Of a DNA stretch of 64,000 bases, positions 17,532-26,486 are shown piece after piece. The position numbers and the translations under genes are program-made. Each line of letters opens with the position of its first letter. The stretch's first letter is position 1. Origin of the DNA: Novosphingobium sp. Chol11 (GTDB lineage: Bacteria; Pseudomonadota; Alphaproteobacteria; Sphingomonadales; Sphingomonadaceae); contig NZ_OBMU01000001.1 of the NCBI RefSeq assembly GCF_900218065.1, forward strand, positions 334,336 to 398,335. The letters run 5' to 3'. Below the pieces are notes generated by a model, which made no database searches, was not told the DNA's origin, and worked only from the letters and a program-made list of their open reading frames with translations.

Positions 17532-18781
17532 GACTTGTGCTTTCCCTGGCGTTCGTCCGCGAGCAGCGACCGGTAGATCGCGCTGATCTCGGTCACATGG
17601 CGATCAACCCCATATCGCTCGACGGCCTGGGTCGCTGCCGTCGCCGCTATCCTTGCAGCCTGCTCCGGCGAATCCAGCAGAGAGATGAGAGTCGACGCCA
17701 TGGCATCAGGATCGTCGACCTTGGCGAGCAGCCCGTTCACTCCATCCTCGATCGCTTCCAGATTGCCGCCGGATGCAGCTGCCACGACTGGCGTGCGCAG
17801 CAACATGGCTTCAATCAAGGTTCTGCCGAAGGGTTCACCGACTGCCGTCACCGCATGAATGTCGCATCCCGCCATGAACCTTTCCGAAGGATAGCGAAAG
17901 CCCATCAAGCGCACCTGGGCGGCGACGCCTTGCGCTTCGATCCGCTGGCGCAATTGGTCTTCGATCCCATCGATCAGGGGAGAGCCGAACATGAGCCCTA
18001 CCACGGGCAGATCGGGCCGCATCCTTGCAACGCGTGCCATCATGTCGATGAACATGTCTGGCCGCTTGCTTCCCACCAGATTGCCGAAAAAGCCGATGAG
18101 CCGTGTCGCCGGGTCGAGCCCCAGTTCCCACGTCAGGCGATGATGCGCTTCTGCCCTGTCGATCGGTTCGCAGTGCGTATCGAACGGGCTATACACCACC
18201 GCCGTCTCCCGCGCGGCTGCGGTGATGCGGCGTACCTCGGACAGGGCGAAAGCCGACACGCCGACGATCCGGTTGGCGGCGAACGGCGCGATATACCGCA
18301 CGCCTCGCGCCTTGGATGTTCCGCGATGGTGCCAGAGCATCTTTGCCCCGGCGAGGCGCGCGGGCAGCGCCCAGGAAATATGCATCGGACCTTCATTGGT
18401 ATGAACGATCCTGACGTCGTGGGACTTGAGGAAGCGGCTGAGGCTCCATTGGTCCGTCAGGGCGCCCATGAGCGCACGCGCCCCTTCAAGTGGCGGCACA
18501 CCCGAAGACTTGCCCAGGAAGCGGCGGGGCAGGGTGATGAATTCGAGCCCTTCCTTCCGGAGCAGTTCGGCGCATTGTCCCGCGCCATGATGCAGCACTA
18601 TCAGCGGCGTGAATTGTGTCCGGTCGAGGCGCTGGATGAGCTTGAGCGTCGAGATATGGCTACCGCCCACCACGCCTCCGGCAAAGGGGAAGCAGATGCG
18701 GGCCGGACCAGCGCAGATATCGCGCGGTGCGAGTCTGGCGTCGGACGGGCTGGCGCTGAAGGCTGGCAGAACCTGATCCAT
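17525..18781 (-). CDS. GT4-family glycosyltransferase
   Basis: Retaining glycosyltransferase of 418 residues, GT-B fold. N-terminal donor/acceptor domain with FAGGVVGGSHISTLKL; C-terminal nucleotide-sugar domain with LIGFFGNLVGSKRPD, then GEPFGRTLIEAMLLRTPVVA, where the Glu pair region is typical of GT4. The true start is the ATG at 18781, which overlaps the stop of the upstream glycosyltransferase (TGATG); the longer frame to 19120 is the reverse of that gene in another phase. It is the middle gene of a three-gene minus-strand unit (two GT4, then the lyase). Donor and linkage are unknown. Confidence 0.88.
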   Translation of the reverse strand: MDQVLPAFSASPSDARLAPRDICAGPARICFPFAGGVVGGSHISTLKLIQRLDRTQFTPLIVLHHGAGQCAELLRKEGLEFITLPRRFLGKSSGVPPLEGARALMGALTDQWSLSRFLKSHDVRIVHTNEGPMHISWALPARLAGAKMLWHHRGTSKARGVRYIAPFAANRIVGVSAFALSEVRRITAAARETAVVYSPFDTHCEPIDRAEAHHRLTWELGLDPATRLIGFFGNLVGSKRPDMFIDMMARVARMRPDLPVVGLMFGSPLIDGIEDQLRQRIEAQGVAAQVRLMGFRYPSERFMAGCDIHAVTAVGEPFGRTLIEAMLLRTPVVAAASGGNLEAIEDGVNGLLAKVDDPDAMASTLISLLDSPEQAARIAATAATQAVERYGVDRHVTEISAIYRSLLADERQGKHKSW

Positions 18782-19968
18782 CACATCACCTGCGCCGGGC
18801 CGATACCGGCCTGAAACAAATTTCGAGGGATGCCTGCGCCGCCTGCGCTCCGGTAGAGATCGCTGTACATCCCGGCGATCCTGCTCATGGAAAATCTCTC
18901 CTTCACGCGAGCGCGCGCGGCGGCGCCGAGTTGACGGCGCCCGTCCGGCCCCATCCTGTCCAGGCTGACGATGCCGTCCGCCAGAGCTGCCGCATCGCGC
19001 GGGGGAACGATGATGCCGGTATCGCCCAGCACCCATCCGCTGTCGCCCACATCCGTCGCGATGCAGGCTATGCCGCAAGCCATCGCCTCGCCCAGAATGT
19101 TGGGAAAGCCTTCGCCCCATGCCGATGGAAGGACGAGGAGATCGAGGCCCTGTAACAGTTCCGCGAGTGAGCCATCATGGCCGCGCAGTGTCACGCGATC
19201 GGAAGGGAGCGCCTCCAGCAGCTCCGCCAGCCGCCCCGTCGGCCGATCCATCCCTTCGCCCGTCAGGATGAGGTGGGCATCGACACCCGACTGCCTGGCA
19301 ATCAGCACTGCCTCCGCCAGGTTGGCGGCGTCCTTCATCGGATGATTGCGCGCCGCCATCCCGATGATCAGCGATCCGGGATCAATGCCGAGTTTGGCGG
19401 CGAGTTGCTCGCGCGCGCCTTCGCGAGGGCGGAAGAGATCGGGGTCGAAGCCGTTCGAGATCACCATTGCATGGCCCGCGTGGAAACCGAGCCGTTGATG
19501 CTGTCCGGCGGCGGCATGCGAATTGTAGATGATCGAGTGGGGCAGGTCGGATAGCAGGGCTGCCGTCCGCACGACCGCTCGCAGCGCGGGCTTTTCCTGA
19601 CGGATATCGTCGATGCTATGGCGCACGTTCCAGATCAGGGGGATTTTTCGGGGCATCAGCCCGCTGGCCAGCGTGGCGGCGATGTGCGCGTGGTACATCC
19701 ACGCCATGATCAGGTCGGGCTGTACCTGGCGGACGACCGCGCGCAGGCGGAACAGGCTGGGTAGCAGGGTGAGCGGTCCGGTCAGGCCGCAATCATGAAC
19801 GGGCGTGCCGCTGGCCCTGATACGATCCGCGCCAGCGCCGGGCGGCATCAGCGACGCGACCGATGACTGGACGGCATAGCCGTGCATGCGCTCATGCTCG
19901 ACCAGTTTGGCGAGCATGGTTTCCGCGCCCCCCACGTTCAGGGCCGTAATGACGTGGAGGACTTTCAT
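18781..19968 (-). CDS. GT4-family glycosyltransferase
   Basis: A 395-residue GT-B enzyme that opens MKVLHVITALNVGGAETMLA, the classic GT4 N terminus with the GGAE glycine loop. The C-terminal domain has IIGMAARNHPMKD and EGFPNILGEAMACGIACIAT, the conserved E-x7-E type region. The ATG at 19968 is preceded by GGGAGAAAG. It is first in a minus-strand unit with a second GT4 and the lyase-like gene. Role in repeat-unit assembly is inferred from the locus; sugar specificity cannot be read. Confidence 0.9.
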   Translation of the reverse strand: MKVLHVITALNVGGAETMLAKLVEHERMHGYAVQSSVASLMPPGAGADRIRASGTPVHDCGLTGPLTLLPSLFRLRAVVRQVQPDLIMAWMYHAHIAATLASGLMPRKIPLIWNVRHSIDDIRQEKPALRAVVRTAALLSDLPHSIIYNSHAAAGQHQRLGFHAGHAMVISNGFDPDLFRPREGAREQLAAKLGIDPGSLIIGMAARNHPMKDAANLAEAVLIARQSGVDAHLILTGEGMDRPTGRLAELLEALPSDRVTLRGHDGSLAELLQGLDLLVLPSAWGEGFPNILGEAMACGIACIATDVGDSGWVLGDTGIIVPPRDAAALADGIVSLDRMGPDGRRQLGAAARARVKERFSMSRIAGMYSDLYRSAGGAGIPRNLFQAGIGPAQVM

Positions 19969-19989
19969 ACTTTCTCCCGCACCGGATAG

Positions 19990-20005
19990 TGTAGAAAAAT
20001 CTACA
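19990..20005. promoter_or_regulatory. Perfect short palindrome in the divergent GT4/asnB promoter region
   Basis: TGTAGA, AAAA, TCTACA forms a perfect 6-base inverted repeat 21 bases upstream of the minus-strand GT4 start and about 225 bases upstream of the asnB start. It is a candidate operator or a small 5' leader hairpin of the GT4 transcript. No factor is assigned. Confidence 0.3.
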
Positions 20006-20230
20006 ATTTAGCGCTGGGGCAGAAAGTGGGCTCTTGGATATGAGGCCTGCCAATTGGGATTAGCCCGAAGTTGGCGGGCGTTCCACGATAATCGAGATGT
20101 TCCAAGGGGGTATATCCGGAAGGGCCGTGGATTCGGCTTTGCTGCGCCTTCATTGTGCCGGACGAATGATAACCAGTCGCGACGGACGTGCGCGCTGCTG
20201 ACACCCGGACCTGAGGGAGATGCAAACAGC

Positions 20231-22180
20231 ATGTGTGGCTTGATCGGCGGCTGGAGCCGCCAGCATTTCTCCCTCCTTAAAAACAGCCTGCCTGTCATGA
20301 ACGACGCCATAAGGCATCGCGGCCCCGATGACGGGGGAGGCTGGCATGATGACGAAGCGGGCATCGCGATGGCGCACCGCCGGCTTGCCGTTGTCGACCT
20401 GTCGGCTGGGGGGCATCAGCCGATGCAGTCGGCAGGCGGGCGCTGGGTGATCGTGTATAATGGCGAGATCTACAATCATGCGGACATCCGCCGGGATCTG
20501 GAGCGGGAAGGCCTTGCGCCCCAATGGCGGGGGCATTCCGATACGGAGACGCTGCTCGCCGCAGTCGAGGCCTGGGGGCTCGACAAGGCGCTGAGGCAGA
20601 GCACAGGCATGTTCGCCTTTGCTCTTTGGGATCGGGCGGAGCGATGCCTCTACCTGGCGCGCGACCGGTTCGGCGAGAAGCCGCTCTATCATGGTTGGCA
20701 CAAGGGCGTTTTCCTGTTCGGGTCGGAGCTGAAGGCGCTGCGGCGCCTGCCCGGCTTCAACGCTCCGCTGAACCGGCGCGCGCTTGCGCTTTATTTGCGT
20801 CACAATGCCATTCCCGCGCCTTTCAGTGTCTATGAGGGCATCGGCAAGCTGCTGCCCGGCCATTGGCTCAAGATCAACATGCAGGATCTGGAGAGGGGCG
20901 TGACGCCCGATCCGCAGCCCTATTGGCTCGCCGCCGATGCAGTCGCCCGCCAGCGCCAGATGCCGTTCGCCGGGGACAAAGCGGACGCCACCGATGCGCT
21001 CGAAGATCTGCTGCGTGGCGCGATCGGGCGGCAGATGGTTGCAGATGTCCCATTGGGCGCATTCCTGTCCGGCGGGGTCGATTCCTCGGTCATCGTTTCG
21101 TTGATGCAGGCTCAATCGTCGCAGCCCGTCCGGACCTTCTCGATCGGGTTCCATGAGGCCGACTATAATGAGGCGGAACATGCCGCTGCGGTCGCCCGGC
21201 ATTTGGGCACCGATCACACCGCACTCATGGTGTCTCCGGCCGACGCCATGGCCGTCATCCCCGATCTGCCCGCTATCTATGATGAGCCCTTTGCCGATCC
21301 TTCGCAAATTCCCACCACGCTGGTGACGCGGCTGGCGCGGCAGCAGGTTACCGTCGCCATGTCGGGCGACGGGGGTGATGAGCTATTCGGCGGCTATGCC
21401 CGCTATTTCATGGCCGCAGGGCTGTGGCGGCACACGGCGCGCATCCCCCGTATGGTGCGGCGCATGGCTGGCCAGTTGGTGCAATCGGTTCCCGAACAAC
21501 AATGGGACCGGCTCTATGCCTTTGCCGAACCGCTGATGCCCGCGCACAAGCGATGGGCGCATCCGGGGGACAAGCTTCACAAGGGCGCGAACGTCATCGC
21601 TGCGCCCGACCAGAAAAGCTTCTGCCGCGAAATGACCAGCCTGTGGTCTCCATCGGACCTGATGGAAGGCATAGACGAGCCGCTGGAGTACGGCCCGCCG
21701 CGCGATGTCTCATCGGGCAATCTGATTGAATATCAGATGCTGGAGGATACTTGTCACTACATGTCAGACGATATTCTGGTGAAGGTCGACCGGGCAGCCA
21801 TGGCTTGCAGCCTCGAAACGCGGGCGCCTTTTCTCGATCATCGCCTGTTCGAATTTGCCTGGACCCTTCCCTACAACTTCAAGGTACGGCGCGGCGTCGG
21901 CAAATATCTCCTGCGGCAGCTGCTTTACCGCCATGTTCCAAAGCAACTGATCGACCGGCCGAAAATGGGCTTTGCCGTTCCGCTGGATGACTGGTTGCGG
22001 GGGCCCCTGCGTGACTGGGCGGGCGACCTGCTCGACCCTGCCCGATTGGCCGAAGAAGGATATTTCAATCCGAAGGTGGTGGACCGAAAATGGCGGGAGC
22101 ATCAGTCGGGCGTCCGGAACTGGCACCATCATCTCTGGGGCATCCTGATGTTCCAGGCATGGCGGCACGCGGTGGACTGA
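20231..22180 (+). CDS. asnB: Asparagine synthetase B-type glutamine-dependent amidotransferase
   Basis: A 649-residue protein with an N-terminal Ntn glutaminase domain (Cys2 in MCGLIGGW, RHRGPDD, YNGEIYNH) and a C-terminal synthetase domain with PP-loop LSGGVDSSV and MSGDGGDELFGGYARY. The start at 20231 exposes Cys2 and has GAGGGAGA upstream. It may make asparagine. In exopolysaccharide and O-antigen loci such paralogs (WbpS-like) are also linked to uronamide formation, so amidation of a uronic acid in this glycan is a plausible alternative. It lies between two glycosyltransferase units and is transcribed with the next GT4. Confidence 0.92.
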   Translation: MCGLIGGWSRQHFSLLKNSLPVMNDAIRHRGPDDGGGWHDDEAGIAMAHRRLAVVDLSAGGHQPMQSAGGRWVIVYNGEIYNHADIRRDLEREGLAPQWRGHSDTETLLAAVEAWGLDKALRQSTGMFAFALWDRAERCLYLARDRFGEKPLYHGWHKGVFLFGSELKALRRLPGFNAPLNRRALALYLRHNAIPAPFSVYEGIGKLLPGHWLKINMQDLERGVTPDPQPYWLAADAVARQRQMPFAGDKADATDALEDLLRGAIGRQMVADVPLGAFLSGGVDSSVIVSLMQAQSSQPVRTFSIGFHEADYNEAEHAAAVARHLGTDHTALMVSPADAMAVIPDLPAIYDEPFADPSQIPTTLVTRLARQQVTVAMSGDGGDELFGGYARYFMAAGLWRHTARIPRMVRRMAGQLVQSVPEQQWDRLYAFAEPLMPAHKRWAHPGDKLHKGANVIAAPDQKSFCREMTSLWSPSDLMEGIDEPLEYGPPRDVSSGNLIEYQMLEDTCHYMSDDILVKVDRAAMACSLETRAPFLDHRLFEFAWTLPYNFKVRRGVGKYLLRQLLYRHVPKQLIDRPKMGFAVPLDDWLRGPLRDWAGDLLDPARLAEEGYFNPKVVDRKWREHQSGVRNWHHHLWGILMFQAWRHAVD

Positions 22181-22304
22181 TCATTCGCGTGAAGAGATTC
22201 GTCCGATATTCGCCGGAATGGCAATCCCGCGCTGGCTGCCGACCATCGGGATATCATCCCCAATCGACATGGAATCTCGGCTGCGACGGCCCCACTGTGA
22301 CCGC

Positions 22305-23459
22305 ATGACAAAACCGGTTCACGGCAAGCCGCATATCGCCTTCGTCCTGCCTGGGCTCCGTGCGGGCGGATCGGAACATATCGTCAGCCTGCTCTGCAAT
22401 CATTTCAGCCGGTCAGGCTGGTCGGTCAGCCTCTTTGCCTTCGAAGAACCGGGAACGCCGCCCTATTATGCCCATGATCCAGCGGTCAGCATCATTCAGC
22501 TGGGCCATCCCGTCAGCCGCATGCCGGTGCTGCTATCTGCCCTTGCCGTGTTGGACCGTATCGCCGCTCTCCGGCGGGCGCTGGCGGGCAGCCGCCCGGA
22601 TCTCGTCATCAGCTTCCTCACCCGGACCAACTTCGTCAGCGTGCTTGCCGCCAGGCCGCTCGGCATCCCCGTCATCGTGTCGGAGCGCAACAATCCCGCC
22701 CTGCAATATCCCGGGGCGCTCTGGTCGGCCTTGCGCCGCTATGCCTATGCCCGCGCCCATGGGCTGGTGACGATGACGGAAGGCGCGATGCGCTATTTCC
22801 CCAAGGTCATGCGCCAGCGCCAGTGGGTCATCCCCAATCCCACCTATGCTCCGGTCCAGCTCGATGGGTTGCGGCCAAATGGCAGGCGGATCGTCGCGGT
22901 CGGGCGGTTGGTGCCGCAAAAGGGCTTCGACCTGTTGCTCGATGCCTTCGCCAAAGCTGCGCCGCATATCCCCGATTGGTCGCTCACCATTTGGGGGGAA
23001 GGCCCCGAACGCGCCCGGCTGGAAGCGCAAAGGAATGCGCTTGGCCTGCAGGGCCGCGTAACATTGCCGGGCGTCACGCAGGAACATGGCGCATGGCTTC
23101 GCGACGCCGACATCTTCGTCCTTTCCTCCCGCTTCGAAGGCTGGGGCATCGTTGTGGGCGAAGCCATGGCGGCAGGCGTCCCGGTCATATCCTTCGATTG
23201 CCGCTGGGGCCCTGGGGAGATGATTTCCGACGGCATCAGCGGCCTTCTCGTTCCCGACGGCGATATTGCCGCTCTTGGCGCTGCCATTGCGGCACTTTCC
23301 GCCGACCCGGATCAAAGGCAGCGCCTTTCCGAAGGCGCCCGGATCGCAGCCCAGCGCTTCACCATCGATCGCGTCCTTGCTCAATGGGAACGGACCGCCC
23401 GGGAGGCGATCGCGCCGCGAGAAGCCGCCATGGGGACGATCAAGGCCGCCGCTATTTGA
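22305..23459 (+). CDS. GT4-family glycosyltransferase
   Basis: GT-B retaining glycosyltransferase; KPHIAFVLPGLRAGGSEHIV is the N-terminal glycine loop. RRIVAVGRLVPQKGFDLLLD and FVLSSRFEGWGIVVGEAMAAG mark the nucleotide-sugar domain, close to WcaL/GalNAc-transferase-type GT4 proteins. I prefer the ATG at 22305 because conserved sequence begins immediately after it, giving 384 residues. In-frame upstream ATGs at 22269 and 22218 could add up to 29 unconserved residues, and none has a strong ribosome site. It lies 124 bases after asnB. Confidence 0.87.
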   Translation: MTKPVHGKPHIAFVLPGLRAGGSEHIVSLLCNHFSRSGWSVSLFAFEEPGTPPYYAHDPAVSIIQLGHPVSRMPVLLSALAVLDRIAALRRALAGSRPDLVISFLTRTNFVSVLAARPLGIPVIVSERNNPALQYPGALWSALRRYAYARAHGLVTMTEGAMRYFPKVMRQRQWVIPNPTYAPVQLDGLRPNGRRIVAVGRLVPQKGFDLLLDAFAKAAPHIPDWSLTIWGEGPERARLEAQRNALGLQGRVTLPGVTQEHGAWLRDADIFVLSSRFEGWGIVVGEAMAAGVPVISFDCRWGPGEMISDGISGLLVPDGDIAALGAAIAALSADPDQRQRLSEGARIAAQRFTIDRVLAQWERTAREAIAPREAAMGTIKAAAI

Positions 23460-23692
23460 ACGGAGCAGCCTGTTTTTGCCACATCTAGACGATGCTGTTC
23501 GGTTCCACTCGCAGGACGATTGGCTTCCGGGCAATCATAGCCTCGAAGTGGAAGTCGTTGCTCTCAAAAGCATAATGTCAGCATCTTTGTTGATCCTGTG
23601 CCAACACTTGCCCCGCACATCGAGAACAATCCGCCTCCTGTGGGCATTTCAATCATACATTCATTTATATTAGCTACACCGCAAGTTAGATC

Positions 23693-23726
23693 AGCCTGGC
23701 GTCACTTGACGGCCGCCAGGCTTTTT
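23693..23726 (+). terminator. Intrinsic-terminator-like hairpin directly before the RTX gene
   Basis: AGCCTGGCG at 23693-23701 pairs perfectly with CGCCAGGCT at 23714-23722 and is followed by TTTT. It ends about 14 bases before the RTX gene ATG, so it either terminates the upstream asnB-GT4 transcript or lies in the RTX leader, where it would act as an attenuator. About 230 bases of A/T-richer DNA (23460-23690) upstream of it could hold a promoter. Confidence 0.6.
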
Positions 23727-23740
23727 GCGGGAGCGGGGAA

Positions 23741-24934
23741 ATGGCGAAATTTACCGGTACGATTGGCAACGACCTCATCAGGGGAACGATCCTTGCCGAC
23801 TTCATGTATGGCGGGGCGGGCCATGATCAATTGTGGGGCGGATCAGGCGACGATTATATCGAGGGGAATGACGGGAACGACGTGATCCATGGCGAAGCGG
23901 GTCTCGATTTCCTCAAGGGCGGATTGGGCGACGATCAGATCTGGGGAGAGGATGGCGACGACTTGATCGACGGTGGGGCGGGCAATGACCGTATCTACGG
24001 CGGCTCCGGCAAGAACACGATTGAAGGCGGCGACGGCAACGACCGGATCGAAACCGCCGATGGCCACGATCATATTCTGGGCGATGGCGGTAATGACACC
24101 ATCTACAGCGGTGCGGGACGCGATTATATCGACGCGGGGCCGGGCGACGATATCATCTATGCAGGCGCTGGCGATGATGGCTTCGCGAACGAGATCGATC
24201 CCGGCACTGGCCTGATGACGACCCAGGCCGTTTCCGGCGGAGCAGGAAATGACTGGATCTACGGGGAAGATGGCAACGACAAGCTGAAGGGCCAGTCGGG
24301 CGACGACCATGTCTATGGCGGGAACGGCGATGACAGGGTCGATGGCGGCGACGGCAACAACTATCTGTCCGGCGGGATCGGCAACGATATTCTCGATTCT
24401 GAAAATGGCATCGACCAGCTTTACGGTGGTGATGGTCGCGATAGTCTGGAAGCGGGCGCTGGCAACGATTTCCTTGACGGTGGCAGAGACGCGGATTCCA
24501 TGAGCGGGGAGGCTGGCGACGACATCATGTATGGCGGCGATGGCGACGATATGATGCTGGGCGGCGACGGCGCCGACCAGCTGCATGGCGATGCCGGGTT
24601 CGACAAGCTGATCGGCGACGCGGGCGCCGACAGGCTCTGGGGTGGCGCTGGCAATGACTGGTTCGTCTTCAAGGGCGCAGGAGCGCTGGGCGGCGGTGAC
24701 CGTGTCGAGGATTTTCAGGACGGCATCGACCGCATCGTGCTCGAAAAGCTTGGCGTCACGAAATATGCGGCAGGCGGCGGGCTCGGAACTGTCTTCGCGC
24801 GCGACGGGGCGGGGGGTAACGTGTTCCTGGATGTCGTTACATCGACAGGGGCAAAGTTCAGCATCGACATCGCCGATCCTACGGCATCGCTGAGCGCCGC
24901 CAACTTCACGGCTGCGGATTTTCTTCTCGTCTAA
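23741..24934 (+). CDS. RTX calcium-binding repeat protein (type I secretion substrate)
   Basis: The 397-residue protein consists almost entirely of glycine-aspartate nonapeptide repeats (GGxGxDxxx; for example GGAGNDRIYGGSG), more than 25 units from about residue 8 to 305, which fold as a calcium-bound parallel beta-roll. The C-terminal part (WFVFKGAG, DRVEDFQDGIDRIVLE, FTAADFLLV) resembles the serralysin-type C terminus recognised by type I exporters. There is no Sec signal, and no ABC/MFP exporter in the window. It has a GGGAGCGGGG ribosome site. It may help organise the polysaccharide matrix, as with the RTX protein ExpE1/WgeA of the rhizobial EPS II locus; this is inference. Confidence 0.9.
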   Translation: MAKFTGTIGNDLIRGTILADFMYGGAGHDQLWGGSGDDYIEGNDGNDVIHGEAGLDFLKGGLGDDQIWGEDGDDLIDGGAGNDRIYGGSGKNTIEGGDGNDRIETADGHDHILGDGGNDTIYSGAGRDYIDAGPGDDIIYAGAGDDGFANEIDPGTGLMTTQAVSGGAGNDWIYGEDGNDKLKGQSGDDHVYGGNGDDRVDGGDGNNYLSGGIGNDILDSENGIDQLYGGDGRDSLEAGAGNDFLDGGRDADSMSGEAGDDIMYGGDGDDMMLGGDGADQLHGDAGFDKLIGDAGADRLWGGAGNDWFVFKGAGALGGGDRVEDFQDGIDRIVLEKLGVTKYAAGGGLGTVFARDGAGGNVFLDVVTSTGAKFSIDIADPTASLSAANFTAADFLLV

Positions 24935-24960
24935 GGCTGGTCGACAGTCTCTTCTTGTTG

Positions 24961-25008
24961 AACGGGATGGCGCCGCCTGCGGGGCAGCGCCATCCCGTTC
25001 CTTCTTTT
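24961..25008 (+). terminator. Intrinsic terminator after the RTX gene
   Basis: A perfect 13-base stem, AACGGGATGGCGC (24961-24973) with GCGCCATCCCGTT (24987-24999), is followed by CCTTCTTTT. It isolates the RTX gene as a single transcription unit from the downstream flippase gene. Confidence 0.85.
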
Positions 25009-25109
25009 CCAGCACAGGCTATTTAGGATTAAGACGACAGAGAAGCTGCGTCTTGCGTGCTTCAGCCCCATGCTAAGGCCGTGAAAATACGATCTAAGGT
25101 GGGCTGCCG

Positions 25110-26486
25110 ATGAATGCCGGCGGATTTCGATTAAGAATGAACCTGTCCTCGGTATCCCTGCGCGATGTCCTGGCTCATCGGCGCGTAAGGGCTGTTTTCC
25201 ATCTTCTCACCGGAACGGCGGCGACGCTGGCGCTGACGCTTCTATCCATCGCTTTGGTCGCCCGGCTTTTGACGCCAGCCCCCTATGGCGTCTTCGCCAT
25301 GATCCTGACGCTCGGGCAGGCGTGCGAACGGCTGTTGAGCTTTCAATCCTGGCAACCGCTGATCCGCAGCGGCGCGACGATTGATCTTCAGAGGGACGAA
25401 GCCTCCTATTTCGCGTTGCTGAAATTCGGATGGCTGCTCGATATCGGCGGCAGTGTGGCGGCCTGGGCCATCGCCAGCGCATTGACGATCGCCGGACATT
25501 TCCTGTTCGGCATTTCGCTCGAGCATGTCGGCTATACGCTGCTGTTCGTCACGTCGCTGCTGTTCAACTTCAACGGCGTGTCTACTGCGATCTTCAGGCT
25601 GGCAGGCCAGTATCGGGCCGTCGCCCACATCCAGGTTGTGAATGCCCTCATCCGCCTCCTCTGTGTAACGGGGGCCTATCTGGCCGGTGCGGGCATGGTT
25701 CATATCATCATCATATGGACGATCACTCAAATATTGGGATCGCTGCTCAATTTCGTCTGGGCGATGCGCCTGTTACCCAAGCCTGGGTTCCGCCAGCTGC
25801 TGAAGGCAAGCACCAAGGGTATCAACAGCCGTTTTCCCGACATCTGGCGCTTTGCGCTCGGTTCCAACATCTCGCTCACCCTCTGGTCGAGTGCTCAGGC
25901 AGTAGACACGCTGATCGTCGGATGGCTCGCCGATCCAGCCAGCGCAGGCCTCTTCCACATTGCCAAGCGCATCAGCCGCGTCGTCATGCAGGTCGGTGCG
26001 CAGGTGCAGGCCGTCGTCTATCCCGACCTCAGCCGCCTCGTCGCGGCGGGCAAGCGTCATGCCTTCGTTCGGGTGCTGCTTCAGACCGAAATGCTGCTCG
26101 CCGCCTTTGGTGTCTGCTGTTTCATAGGCATGTTGCTGGTCGGCGGACCGTTGATGCGGATCGCTGTCGGGCCTCACTTCGCCGGGGCCGTGCCATTGCT
26201 CACCGTCCAGATCCTGGCGGTGACGCTTACCATGAGCGGGTCGGCAAGCCGTGCAGGGCTGCTGGCGCTGGGCGATCAGCGCGCACTTCTGAAAACGACC
26301 ATGGCGTGCACGCTCGCCTTCTACTGCGCCGTATTTCCGCTGGTCCCGCTGGTCGGGGCGATGGGCGCGAACATCGCGCATCTGCTGTTCGGTGCGATCT
26401 GGCTCGGGGGGCTGGCCTTCTATCTGCGCCGCGCAATCAGCGCGGCTCCATGGGCGGACGCTAGCGAGAAGGGCAGAGAGCGTTAG
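25110..26486 (+). CDS. Wzx-type oligosaccharide flippase
   Basis: Moves undecaprenyl-diphosphate-linked repeat units across the inner membrane. The 458-residue protein has about twelve hydrophobic segments and the MOP-superfamily pattern (LLTPAPYGVFAMILTLGQ early; QVQAVVYPDLSRL in the middle; a second half starting after VGGPLMRIAVGPHF). An AAGGTGG ribosome site precedes the ATG. Its last four bases overlap the convergent HAD gene. It stands alone on the plus strand between the RTX gene and the minus-strand sugar-modification operon. Confidence 0.88.
   Translation: MNAGGFRLRMNLSSVSLRDVLAHRRVRAVFHLLTGTAATLALTLLSIALVARLLTPAPYGVFAMILTLGQACERLLSFQSWQPLIRSGATIDLQRDEASYFALLKFGWLLDIGGSVAAWAIASALTIAGHFLFGISLEHVGYTLLFVTSLLFNFNGVSTAIFRLAGQYRAVAHIQVVNALIRLLCVTGAYLAGAGMVHIIIIWTITQILGSLLNFVWAMRLLPKPGFRQLLKASTKGINSRFPDIWRFALGSNISLTLWSSAQAVDTLIVGWLADPASAGLFHIAKRISRVVMQVGAQVQAVVYPDLSRLVAAGKRHAFVRVLLQTEMLLAAFGVCCFIGMLLVGGPLMRIAVGPHFAGAVPLLTVQILAVTLTMSGSASRAGLLALGDQRALLKTTMACTLAFYCAVFPLVPLVGAMGANIAHLLFGAIWLGGLAFYLRRAISAAPWADASEKGRER

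Noticed and set aside
18782-19120. N-terminal extension of the second GT4 gene
   Set aside because: The extension is the upstream glycosyltransferase read in another phase; homology starts at the ATG at 18781, coupled to the upstream stop.
20054-20230. Upstream extension of the asnB frame by 59 codons
   Set aside because: The glutaminase needs Cys as residue 2; only the start at 20231 gives MCGL.
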